Shown here in pieces: positions 34,370 to 41,959 of a stretch of 64,000 bases of DNA. Numbering within the stretch: the first letter of the stretch is position 1; every line of letters starts with the position of its first letter. Source of the stretch: Chlamydiales bacterium (lineage in GTDB: Bacteria > Chlamydiota > Chlamydiia > Chlamydiales > JAJFMA01). The stretch lies in contig JAUXSF010000033.1 in the NCBI GenBank assembly GCA_030679955.1, positions 144,789-208,788 of the forward strand, written 5' to 3'. Below the pieces are notes generated by a model, which saw nothing but the letters and a program-made list of their open reading frames with translations, made no database searches and had not been told where the DNA came from. Both the position numbers and the translations under genes were made by a program.

Positions 34370-34981
34370 ATGACTCTTTCGACCGTTGCTGCTTTTGATT
34401 TTGATGGGACTCTTACCTATCGCGATACGCTCTTGCCTTTTTTGTTGTATTGCGACGGGCGGTTTACTGCTGCCTCCAAATTACTCACGATATCACCACT
34501 TTTAGCTTTTGATGTTGTTCGCGGGATTGATCGTCAGAAAATGAAGGAGCGTGTGTTAACACGGTTTTTCCAAGGGACGTCATTGGTTGATTTACGCCAA
34601 AAGGGTCAGGGCTTTGCCTCTGAGGCACTGCCTCCACATGTAAGGCCTGAGGGATTAAAACGCTTAAAATGGCACCAGGACCAGGGACATCGCTGCATAT
34701 TAATCAGCGCCTCGGTAGATGTTTATTTAGAGCCATGGGCTCAAGCGTTGGGTTTTAACGATATCATTACTTCTAAGATGGAAGAGGACTCTCAGGGCAA
34801 AGCAACAGGCCGACTACTTGGCAAAAATTGTCGTGGGCAGGAAAAGGTTTGCCGGCTGGAGGCGCTTATTGGTCCGAAAGAGGGTAACTACACTCTGTAC
34901 GCCTATGGCGATAGTCCTGGCGATAAGGAGCTTCTGCAACGTGCCGATCACCCCTTCATGAAAGAGATGCCCGATGTATGA
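34370..34981 (+). CDS. HAD-IB family phosphatase (SerB-like)
   Basis: A 203-residue cytosolic hydrolase. The nucleophile motif is DFDGTLTYRD (first Asp about residue 11), ILISASVDVY gives motif II, CRGQEKVCR carries the motif III Lys, and YAYGDSPGDKELL gives motif IV. The family dephosphorylates small phosphoesters (phosphoserine, lysophosphatidate, sugar phosphates); the substrate here is unknown. It overlaps the next gene, an acyl carrier protein, by eight bases. It is the first of four tightly coupled genes, so its substrate probably belongs to the acyl- or sugar-modification route they encode. Confidence 0.88.
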   Translation: MTLSTVAAFDFDGTLTYRDTLLPFLLYCDGRFTAASKLLTISPLLAFDVVRGIDRQKMKERVLTRFFQGTSLVDLRQKGQGFASEALPPHVRPEGLKRLKWHQDQGHRCILISASVDVYLEPWAQALGFNDIITSKMEEDSQGKATGRLLGKNCRGQEKVCRLEALIGPKEGNYTLYAYGDSPGDKELLQRADHPFMKEMPDV

Positions 34982-35276
34982 GCAACAAGTAGACAGCGCT
35001 ATTAAAGAGGCCATTGAAGAGCTTAAGCACCAGCTCGAGCCGGGTAAATCGATTTCGAGCGACCCCTCCACGTTGCTTTATGGCATTGATGCCAAGCTGG
35101 ATTCCTTGGACTTAGTTACTCTGATAATTTTGACAGAGCAAAAGGTGCAAGATAAGACTGGCAAGAGCATCACTTTAGCCAACGAAAAAGCTCTCAGCAT
35201 GCGCTCTAGCCCATTTCGTAGTGTTAGCTCCCTCCGTGAGTATGTGATGAGCTTACTTCAGGAGATTGGCGGATGA
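34974..35276 (+). CDS. Acyl carrier protein-like protein
   Basis: A 100-residue acidic helical protein. LDSLDLVTLIILTEQKV is the acyl/peptidyl carrier signature with the phosphopantetheine-accepting Ser in D-S-L (about residue 43). It is longer than housekeeping AcpP (about 78) and differs in the flanks, so it is a dedicated carrier. The overlap with the phosphatase gene (8 bases) and with the next SDR gene (4 bases) shows tight coupling. The neighbouring AMP-ligase probably loads an acid onto it and the SDR reduces the tethered intermediate; this is inference from neighbours. Confidence 0.85.
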   Translation: MYEQQVDSAIKEAIEELKHQLEPGKSISSDPSTLLYGIDAKLDSLDLVTLIILTEQKVQDKTGKSITLANEKALSMRSSPFRSVSSLREYVMSLLQEIGG

Positions 35277-35968
35277 CTTTTGTCGTGTTAATTACAGGAA
35301 CACGCAAAGGGATAGGACGCTATCTTGTAGATTACTATTTGTCTCAGGGAATGCAGGTTATCGGCTGTAGCAGAAAGCCATTAGATAACGCTCCTGAAGG
35401 TTATATTCATTACCTTGTTGACGTAGCTGATGAAGAAGCGGTCGTTGCGATGTTTAACGACATTCGCAATAAGTTTGGTAAGCTAGACTACTTGATCAAC
35501 AATGCTGGTATTGCGTCGATGAACCACGTCCTGCTGACGCCTGGCAAGACCGTTGAGTCCATTTTGGCTACCAATGTCATCGGCACCTTTATTTGCTGCC
35601 GCGAGGCAGCCAAGATCATGAAAGCTGCGCATAGTGGTCGCATTGTGAACTTTGCCACTGTGGCAACCCCATTGAAATTGGAAGGGGAGGCTATCTACGC
35701 AGCTTCTAAAGCTGCAGTGGTCAGCTTAACGGAAATTCTGGCTCGCGAGCTGGCGCCTTTTGGTATTACTGTGAACGCTGTGGGTCCTACTCCGGTCAAG
35801 ACAGATTTAATCGGCAGTGTACCCGAGGATAAGCTTAAAGCCTTGATTGAACACCAGGCGATCAAACGTTATGGTGAATTCCGGGATATCTCCAATGCAA
35901 TCGACTTCTTTCTACGCGCAGAAAGTGATTTTATCACTGGTCAAACGCTTTATCTTGGTGGCGCATGA
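35273..35968 (+). CDS. Short-chain dehydrogenase/reductase (FabG-like)
   Basis: A 231-residue classical SDR. It has a TGTRKGIGRY cofactor loop (the usual TGxxxGIG), LINNAGIAS (NNAG), and a catalytic Ser-Tyr-Lys arrangement around NFATVATPLKLEGEAIYAASKAA, where YAASK is clear and the Ser position appears replaced (TVATPL). The final GQTLYLGGA is typical. It starts inside the stop of the carrier protein gene (ATGA) and ends overlapping the ligase start in the same way. Likely reduces a carrier-bound or sugar-linked keto group in the same pathway. Confidence 0.88.
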   Translation: MTFVVLITGTRKGIGRYLVDYYLSQGMQVIGCSRKPLDNAPEGYIHYLVDVADEEAVVAMFNDIRNKFGKLDYLINNAGIASMNHVLLTPGKTVESILATNVIGTFICCREAAKIMKAAHSGRIVNFATVATPLKLEGEAIYAASKAAVVSLTEILARELAPFGITVNAVGPTPVKTDLIGSVPEDKLKALIEHQAIKRYGEFRDISNAIDFFLRAESDFITGQTLYLGGA

Positions 35969-37278
35969 CGCTGCAGTGGTTGTTTCAGCGCATGTCAGAG
36001 AATGCTAGCCGAGACGCCATTATAGCTAAAGGGCATACAGCAGACTATGCTGCGTTGTTAACGGCAATAGAGCATCAAAAGAATCGCATTTTGAGTGCAG
36101 GAATAACATCTGGTAGCGTGGTTTTTTTGCAGGGCAATTTTAGTCTGCAAACAGTCGCCTTTTTTCTTGCTCTGCTGGACTTAGGTGCTATTGCGGTGCC
36201 TTATTCCCAGAGTCATCAAGAGCAGAAAAAGCGCTTTCAGGATATATCCGAGGCAGAGTATCTGATTGAAGAGAGTGGAGAAATAACCTCTTTTCAGCGT
36301 CGAGCTTCACACGCACTGTACCAACAGCTACGCACGACAGGGCATCCTGGATTGGTGTTGTTTTCCTCTGGAACAACGGGTCCCAGCAAAGGCATTGTTC
36401 ACGATGCTACTAGCTTGTTAGAGAAGTTCAAACATTCCACACCGAGATTTCAGCGCGTTTTGGCTTTCTTGATTCTAGATCATTTGGGCGGGATCGACAC
36501 CTTGTTATACACTTTGGCAAACTGCGGATGTTTAGTCGTTCCAGATGAGCGCTCTCCCGACGATGTTTTAAGCCTTATTGATCGGTATAAAGTTGAGGTA
36601 TTTCCGACTTCTCCAAGCTTCTTGAACCTCATGTTGTTAAGCGGCGCTTTTCAACGGCATGATTTAAGTTCGCTACGAAAGATATCTTATGGCTCTGAGC
36701 CTATGCCTAGTAGCTTATTGGAGCGACTGCACCGACTATTTCCTTTTGTCAAATTAACGCAGACCTACGGTATCTCCGAGGTGGGGGTGTTGAGGTCGGT
36801 GTCTAAGGCCTCCGACTCACTACTCATGCAGATTGGAGGCAAGGGGTTTGAGACGCGTGTTGTGGACGGTGTACTACAAATTAAAAGCCCTCACATGATG
36901 TTGGGTTATCTGAATGCGCTTTCCATGATGACTGCGGATGGATGGTTCGTCACTGGAGATCTCGTAGAAGAATCAGAGAGTTTTATCCAGATTAAGGGCC
37001 GAGCGAACGAGGTGATCAACGTCGGTGGCCAGAAGGTCAATCCCTTGGAGGTGGAAGAAGTCATCCGCGAGGTTAAAGGCGTCGACGATGCGCTAGTTTA
37101 CGGGGAAGCCAACTCTATCCTTGGACAGATTGTTTGCGTTAATGTTGTTGGAAAGAAAAACCTTGAGGGCGACATAAGGTCGCATTGTTTGGCTCGCCTT
37201 CCCAAATATAAAGTACCAGTCAAAATACAGTTTGTTGATCAGCTTCCTATGCATGAAAGGTCTAAACGTCAACGATAG
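35965..37278 (+). CDS. AMP-dependent acyl/amino-acid ligase
   Basis: A 437-residue ANL-superfamily enzyme, shorter than usual acyl-CoA ligases (500 or more). LVLFSSGTTGPSKGIVHD is the P-loop motif, LTQTYGISEVGVL the A5 region, and WFVTGDLVEE with IKGRANEVINVGGQKVNPLE the hinge block. The final KRQR supplies the usual catalytic Lys. It should activate a carboxylate as an adenylate and, judging from the coupled carrier gene, load it onto that carrier rather than CoA. It ends the four-gene unit. The unit resembles acyl- or aminoacyl-tailoring cassettes seen in O-antigen loci. Confidence 0.88.
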   Translation: MTLQWLFQRMSENASRDAIIAKGHTADYAALLTAIEHQKNRILSAGITSGSVVFLQGNFSLQTVAFFLALLDLGAIAVPYSQSHQEQKKRFQDISEAEYLIEESGEITSFQRRASHALYQQLRTTGHPGLVLFSSGTTGPSKGIVHDATSLLEKFKHSTPRFQRVLAFLILDHLGGIDTLLYTLANCGCLVVPDERSPDDVLSLIDRYKVEVFPTSPSFLNLMLLSGAFQRHDLSSLRKISYGSEPMPSSLLERLHRLFPFVKLTQTYGISEVGVLRSVSKASDSLLMQIGGKGFETRVVDGVLQIKSPHMMLGYLNALSMMTADGWFVTGDLVEESESFIQIKGRANEVINVGGQKVNPLEVEEVIREVKGVDDALVYGEANSILGQIVCVNVVGKKNLEGDIRSHCLARLPKYKVPVKIQFVDQLPMHERSKRQR

Positions 37279-37343
37279 ACAGACAATTAAAAAATTAAAC
37301 GTCTATGAGTTAAAGATCTTCTCTTTCTGACTATTTCAATCCC

Positions 37344-37372
37344 TTGTTTTTTTGATCTGGCCATGTTAAATT
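37344..37372 (+). promoter_or_regulatory. Predicted promoter of the aminotransferase-dehydrogenase pair
   Basis: TTGTTT (37344-37349) and TAAATT (37367-37372) have a 17-base spacer and lie 42 bases before the aminotransferase start. AGGGGAAAGT just before the ATG is a good ribosome binding site. Confidence 0.45.
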
Positions 37373-37414
37373 CGTTCTCTACGCCAGTGTGTATAACCAT
37401 TTCTAGGGGAAAGT

Positions 37415-38521
37415 ATGGAATTCATCGATGTAAAGACTCAGTACCGAAAGTATAAAGAAGAAATTGACGCTGCGATCCATACTGTTCTGGATCATGGTTT
37501 TTTCATCATGGGTCCCGAGGTTAAGCAGCTGGAAGCGCAGTTAGCCGCTTACACTGGAGTTAAGCACTGTATTTCCGCTGCCAGCGGCACTGATACATTG
37601 ATGATGGCGCTAATGGCATATGGCATTGGGCCTGGCGATGAGGTTATTACTGTGCCCTGGACATGGATCTCAACTGTTGAAGTCGTTGCTTTAGTTGGCG
37701 CAAAGCCCGTTTTTGTGGACATTGATCCTAAAACTTTTAACATAGATCTAGACCAGGTTGAAGCAGCCATTACTCCACGCACCAAGGCTATTATTCCTGT
37801 TTCACTATACGGTCAGATGCCGGATATGGATCGCTTAAATGCGATTGCTAAGAAGCATGGCATTCCGGTTATCGAAGATGGTGCGCAAAGCTTTGGCGCT
37901 ACTCAGCGTGGTAAAAGAAGCTGTGGCGTTACCGACGTTGCTTCTACAAGCTTTTACCCAGCTAAGACGTTGGGTTGCTATGGCGATGGTGGAGCTCTTT
38001 TCACTAATGATGATGAGTTTGCTGCTAAGCTGCGTGCTATTCGCGTCCATGGCTGTGGCGAAATTCGTAACCACCACACGTATATTGGTATCACAGGTCG
38101 TTGCGACACTATTCAGGCAGCTATTCTTTTAGTTAAATTGAAGTACTTCGACGAAGAGTTAACTGCTCGTGAGCGTGTCGCAGCTCGTTATAGCAAGGCA
38201 TTGCGTGAAGCGTGCGTCGTTCCAGAGATAGCAGAGGGCAACACACACGTTTATCACCAATACACTATCCGCGTTTCTGATCGCGATGGTCTTGCCAAGT
38301 TCCTGGCTCAGCATGACATCCCAACAGCTATTCACTATCCTAAGTGCGTGCATCATCAGCCTTGTTTTGCTTATCTAAACCATGGTGTGGGAGCTTTCCC
38401 AGTAGCTGAACAGGCTGCTCACGAAGTTATCAGCTTACCTATGCACCCATGGCTTTCTGAAGCTGATCAGGACAAAGTGTGTGAAAAAATTTGTGAATTT
38501 GCTGCACTGCCGGTTGCTTAA
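37415..38521 (+). CDS. PLP-dependent sugar aminotransferase (DegT/DnrJ/EryC1)
   Basis: A 368-residue enzyme. SFYPAKTLGCYGDGG carries the Schiff-base Lys, VIEDGAQSFGA the PLP-contacting acid, and SAASGTDTLMMAL the phosphate-binding loop. It transaminates a UDP-linked keto-sugar with glutamate as donor. The next gene, 24 bases on, is a Gfo/Idh/MocA dehydrogenase. This is the same pairing as WbpE/WbpB or WlbC/WlbA, which make 3-amino sugars such as UDP-2,3-diacetamido uronic acids; the exact sugar is not proven, and no acetyltransferase is seen nearby. Confidence 0.92.
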   Translation: MEFIDVKTQYRKYKEEIDAAIHTVLDHGFFIMGPEVKQLEAQLAAYTGVKHCISAASGTDTLMMALMAYGIGPGDEVITVPWTWISTVEVVALVGAKPVFVDIDPKTFNIDLDQVEAAITPRTKAIIPVSLYGQMPDMDRLNAIAKKHGIPVIEDGAQSFGATQRGKRSCGVTDVASTSFYPAKTLGCYGDGGALFTNDDEFAAKLRAIRVHGCGEIRNHHTYIGITGRCDTIQAAILLVKLKYFDEELTARERVAARYSKALREACVVPEIAEGNTHVYHQYTIRVSDRDGLAKFLAQHDIPTAIHYPKCVHHQPCFAYLNHGVGAFPVAEQAAHEVISLPMHPWLSEADQDKVCEKICEFAALPVA

Positions 38522-38545
38522 TAAGGGTTTTGAGAGGGCTAAAAA

Positions 38546-39577
38546 ATGGTAGAGACTTTTGAACGGTCCCTAGGACTGGTTGGTGTTGGTTATTGGGGCA
38601 AGAACCTCGCACGCAATTTTCACGCTTTAGGAGCTCTTCGGAGCATTTGTGAGCATGATGTCGAGAGGCTGCGCCTCCATCAAGAGAAGTATCCTGATGT
38701 CTCTATGACTTCTTCTTTTGATGAGATGTTAGCAGATCCTGAGATCAAAAGTATTGCTATTGCCGCTCCTGCCTTTCAGCATTATGAGTTAGCTCGTCAG
38801 GCGTTGCTAGCTGGCAAAGATGTATTTGTTGAAAAGCCAATGTGCATGACGGTTCAAGAAGCGCATGATTTAAACCATCTTGCCACCAGTGAGCAACGCA
38901 TTCTGATGGTTGGGCATATCTTGAACTACCATCCGTGTGTGCAGCGTCTGTACCAAATGGTTCAGGCTGGCGAGCTTGGCACCTTGCAATATATTGTTTC
39001 CAACAGACTAGCGCTCGGAAGCATTCGCACAGAGGAAAACGCTCTGTGGAACTTCGCTCCGCATGATATCTCCGTTATTCTGGGACTCTGTGGATACCGC
39101 TTACCCGAGGAAGTTCGTTGCACAGGCTCTGAATGTGTTTCTAAAGGTGTTGCAGATATTAGTCTTACGACATTGCGTTTTGGTGCCGATCTTAGCGCTC
39201 ACATCTATGTAAGCTGGCTGAATCCTTTCAAAGAGCAGCGTCTGACCATTGTAGGATCTGCTGGTCTGGCCGTGTTTGACGACACCAAACCTTGGGGCGA
39301 AAAGCTGTTGGTCTATCGCAATCATGTTGCGTGGTCTGAGGCAGGGATACCCTCCATTAATCCTAATGAGATGGAGCAAGTGCAGGTTGAGGAAAAAGAG
39401 CCTCTGAAAGAAGAGTGCCGACACTTCCTTACTTGCTGCCATGACCGTTCTGTACCGGTTACCAGTGGTGCCGAAGGGTTGCGAGTGATGCGTGTCTTGG
39501 AAGCAGCTCAACAGAGCATGAATGCTGACGGTCAATCGACAGCTATCCCAGAACTCGCTGAAGCCAGCCTTCGTTAG
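38546..39577 (+). CDS. Gfo/Idh/MocA family sugar dehydrogenase
   Basis: A 343-residue oxidoreductase. LVGVGYWGKNLARNF is the NAD-binding loop, IAAPAFQHYELARQAL and FVEKPMCMTVQEA (the EKP motif) are family signatures, and NFAPHDISVILGL holds the catalytic His. Members such as WbpB/WlbA oxidise the C3 position of UDP-GlcNAc uronate before transamination, which fits the adjacent aminotransferase. It is followed by a long perfect hairpin repeat that separates it from the convergent polymerase gene. Confidence 0.9.
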   Translation: MVETFERSLGLVGVGYWGKNLARNFHALGALRSICEHDVERLRLHQEKYPDVSMTSSFDEMLADPEIKSIAIAAPAFQHYELARQALLAGKDVFVEKPMCMTVQEAHDLNHLATSEQRILMVGHILNYHPCVQRLYQMVQAGELGTLQYIVSNRLALGSIRTEENALWNFAPHDISVILGLCGYRLPEEVRCTGSECVSKGVADISLTTLRFGADLSAHIYVSWLNPFKEQRLTIVGSAGLAVFDDTKPWGEKLLVYRNHVAWSEAGIPSINPNEMEQVQVEEKEPLKEECRHFLTCCHDRSVPVTSGAEGLRVMRVLEAAQQSMNADGQSTAIPELAEASLR

Positions 39578-39600
39578 TGGTTTTTTGTTTTTTACCACAG

Positions 39601-39696
39601 AAGGGACATAAGAGACCTTAGGGACGAAAGAGACAATAGAGACACAAACTTATGTCTCTAAGGTCCCTTTAGTCCCTAAGGTCTCTTATGTCCCTT
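39601..39696. repeat. Nonamer hairpin repeat, copy D (near-perfect 47 bp arms)
   Basis: aagggacataagagacctta and the following bases up to about 39648 pair with the reverse complement at 39650-39696; only a few mismatches occur and the loop is tiny. Units (gggacataa, gagacctta, gggacgaaa, gagacaata, gagacacaa) repeat every nine bases. It fills the gap between two convergent genes and may stop both transcripts. A T-rich run lies before the left arm. Confidence 0.85.
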
Positions 39697-39701
39697 CAGT
39701 A

Positions 39702-40979
39702 CTACACAGTATTGTAGACACCAGCCTGTCTGTTTTGAGCGAATAATCGTAATCCGATGACGTAGAAGAGTCCGAATAGCGTTCCGCTGTTCATCGATAT
39801 CAAGAATGGATTTGTAAACCCCGACGCTAGCCACAGCAGATACATGGCTAAAAAAGATAACTTGGTAATGGTCCATGGCGGTGAAAGATAGGCCCATCCC
39901 ATTGTCAAGGTAGTTAGTGCAAGGATGGAACAACCAATAAGTCCAAACTGCATCAAAAACGAGACCCATTGCACTTCATAGGAAAAGGGTTGCGCTGATG
40001 CTCTGATACACTCTTCTGAATAGCTTCCTAAGCCATGACCTAGGCAGGGACCAGTTTGAAACTTGCTAACCAGCGCATCAACTTGTTCGTAACGCTGGAA
40101 GTCGGAATACTTAGTTTCATCGCTGAAGAAACGTGACCATACGATATTGGTACTCTCTTCGATGCCGATTGAAGCTACTGCGATGGCTAGTAGAATGGCC
40201 CCAAGCATCGCACGTTTGGCTACTCCGAGAGCGGAGTAACTCCAGAGCGATGCCACGTACCCCACAGCTGCCACAGCCCAAAGGTAGCGAGAAAAGCTGA
40301 AAAACAGCGTGGATAGCGACAAAAGAGTATAGAGCGTAATAAAGGAGCGAGATAGCTTTACACCTAAGCTAGGAGCCATAAAGGCAAAAAATAGTAAATA
40401 GGGCGTAGGGATATCTGTGGAAGTCTGAAGGCGAATCAAATTCTCGCCAATACCAGTAGTCATGGCAGAGAATCCCCAGCCTAAAACAGTGAAGATATCT
40501 AGAAAGCCAAGGAGTACGGCTACCATAATAACCATTTTGACAGCGGAGTAAACCATATTGCTGATCAAAACGGTTTTAAGTAGTGCTCCAAAGGGTACGC
40601 CTCCGTCGAGATGCCAATAGATCATCATGAAAGCAACCAGCACGGTGGTTGCAAATATCTTAAATTGGCCGAAGGAGGTGTGTGAATCCTGTAATGGCTG
40701 TTGCAAATGAAATACAAAAATTTCCCAAACCAAAAGCAAAACGATGCTGGCGACAACAATGACCAGCCGAATCTGATTGTAGTTTAGGCTCCGGGCGGTA
40801 AAGGCATGGCAGATTGTAGCGATCAGCGCAATGTATAGAGACAACGCCTTGGGATTGAAAGCGCTATGGTCTCCATTGGAAGGAAGCAATAGACCCACTG
40901 CTAGCATAGCTAAAAATGGCCATGCAGCGGGTGCTATATGCTGCTTTGGCGGGTTACATATCAAAGGCTTTAACTGCAT
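39702..40979 (-). CDS. O-antigen polymerase/ligase-like membrane protein
   Basis: A 425-residue protein with about 11-12 hydrophobic segments. It has a large periplasmic loop between the last helices, beginning around IVWSRFFSDETKYSDFQRYE and containing GPCLGHGLGSYSEECIR. That loop, with its G-x-G-x-G-S-Y and nearby Glu, is the hallmark of the Wzy/WaaL (Wzy_C) superfamily. It would either polymerise repeat units or ligate a glycan to lipid A-core. It overlaps the upstream glycosyltransferase gene by 26 bases, so the two form an operon. Polymerase versus ligase cannot be told from sequence. Confidence 0.85.
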   Translation of the reverse strand: MQLKPLICNPPKQHIAPAAWPFLAMLAVGLLLPSNGDHSAFNPKALSLYIALIATICHAFTARSLNYNQIRLVIVVASIVLLLVWEIFVFHLQQPLQDSHTSFGQFKIFATTVLVAFMMIYWHLDGGVPFGALLKTVLISNMVYSAVKMVIMVAVLLGFLDIFTVLGWGFSAMTTGIGENLIRLQTSTDIPTPYLLFFAFMAPSLGVKLSRSFITLYTLLSLSTLFFSFSRYLWAVAAVGYVASLWSYSALGVAKRAMLGAILLAIAVASIGIEESTNIVWSRFFSDETKYSDFQRYEQVDALVSKFQTGPCLGHGLGSYSEECIRASAQPFSYEVQWVSFLMQFGLIGCSILALTTLTMGWAYLSPPWTITKLSFLAMYLLWLASGFTNPFLISMNSGTLFGLFYVIGLRLFAQNRQAGVYNTV

Positions 40980-41790
40980 AGTACTTACTTAAAGAGTAGG
41001 GAAGGCCAAGCCAGCAATCGCGAGCATTGACGCGAATTTCGTTGCGAGCGGACATCAAGCGATATTCAAGGCGCATTTTTCGTCGATCCACTTGCCATCC
41101 GCGGCAGTGATAGGCCTTTAGTGCTGGAACAAACAGCAGCTTCCATCCGGCTCGTCGCATGCGTAGAGAAAGGTCGATATCATCTTTGTACATATAAAAA
41201 GAGCTATCAAAAACCTCAGACCCTCTTAGCAAAACATCTTGAATGGCTTGGCGCCGACAGAATAGAAGCGCGCCGCATAAAGCTGGTACTTCTTCCACAT
41301 GGTTATAGGTCGCAGGGTTGATAGCTTTGCCTTGGTCGCGATCGTACCAATGCCCGTACCATGTTCTGAAGATGCCCGTGCTGTCATAGAGCCCTGTTGG
41401 CGTGTCAGAGTTGATATCGTAGCCAAGTAGTTGACCTGATAGCATTCCGACTTTGGTATTGGAAGGCAGAGCCATTGTCTTAATGGCTTCGGCACAAAAA
41501 GTCGGTTCTAGAAATGCATCGGGGTTCAGAAATAGGACAAAGCTGCTTTCGGTAGATACATGGGGCATAGCGGCATTGTTACCTCGGCAGAAGCCAATGT
41601 CGTGTTGGTCTGCTAAAATATGGATGTCCGCGCGATCGCGATATGGATTTAAATAGGACAAATCGCTGGATCCGCTGTCGGAAATAACAATGCGATCGGC
41701 CTTCTTGGTCTGTGCATCAATGTTTGCAATACATTTATGAATATGACGATCGCTGTTGTGCGTGACAATGATAATTGTATAACCGTTCAA
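40954..41790 (-). CDS. Family 2 glycosyltransferase (rhamnosyltransferase-like)
   Basis: A 278-residue GT-A enzyme. TIIIVTHNSDRHIHKCI and VISDSGSSDLS start the nucleotide-binding domain, FVLFLNPDAFLEP contains the D-x-D-like NPDA typical of dTDP-rhamnose type enzymes, and YMYKDDIDLSLRMRRAGW is the catalytic ED/DD region. It probably adds a deoxysugar to the repeat unit handled by the polymerase/ligase encoded just downstream. The sugar specificity is inferred from family resemblance only. Confidence 0.88.
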   Translation of the reverse strand: MNGYTIIIVTHNSDRHIHKCIANIDAQTKKADRIVISDSGSSDLSYLNPYRDRADIHILADQHDIGFCRGNNAAMPHVSTESSFVLFLNPDAFLEPTFCAEAIKTMALPSNTKVGMLSGQLLGYDINSDTPTGLYDSTGIFRTWYGHWYDRDQGKAINPATYNHVEEVPALCGALLFCRRQAIQDVLLRGSEVFDSSFYMYKDDIDLSLRMRRAGWKLLFVPALKAYHCRGWQVDRRKMRLEYRLMSARNEIRVNARDCWLGLPYSLSKYYAVKAFDM

Positions 41791-41959
41791 CGCTTGGACC
41801 TCCGTTGCTTTATGAGAAATGATTTAGAGGCAATAGCACGTTTTTCGCAAGGCAAATGATGGCGAAGAAGTAAAGATCTCATCGACTTTTTCATAAAAAA
41901 AGAGTACCAGTATATGCTCTCACTTTTCTGACATGATTAAACCAATAGGAGGGGGGATT

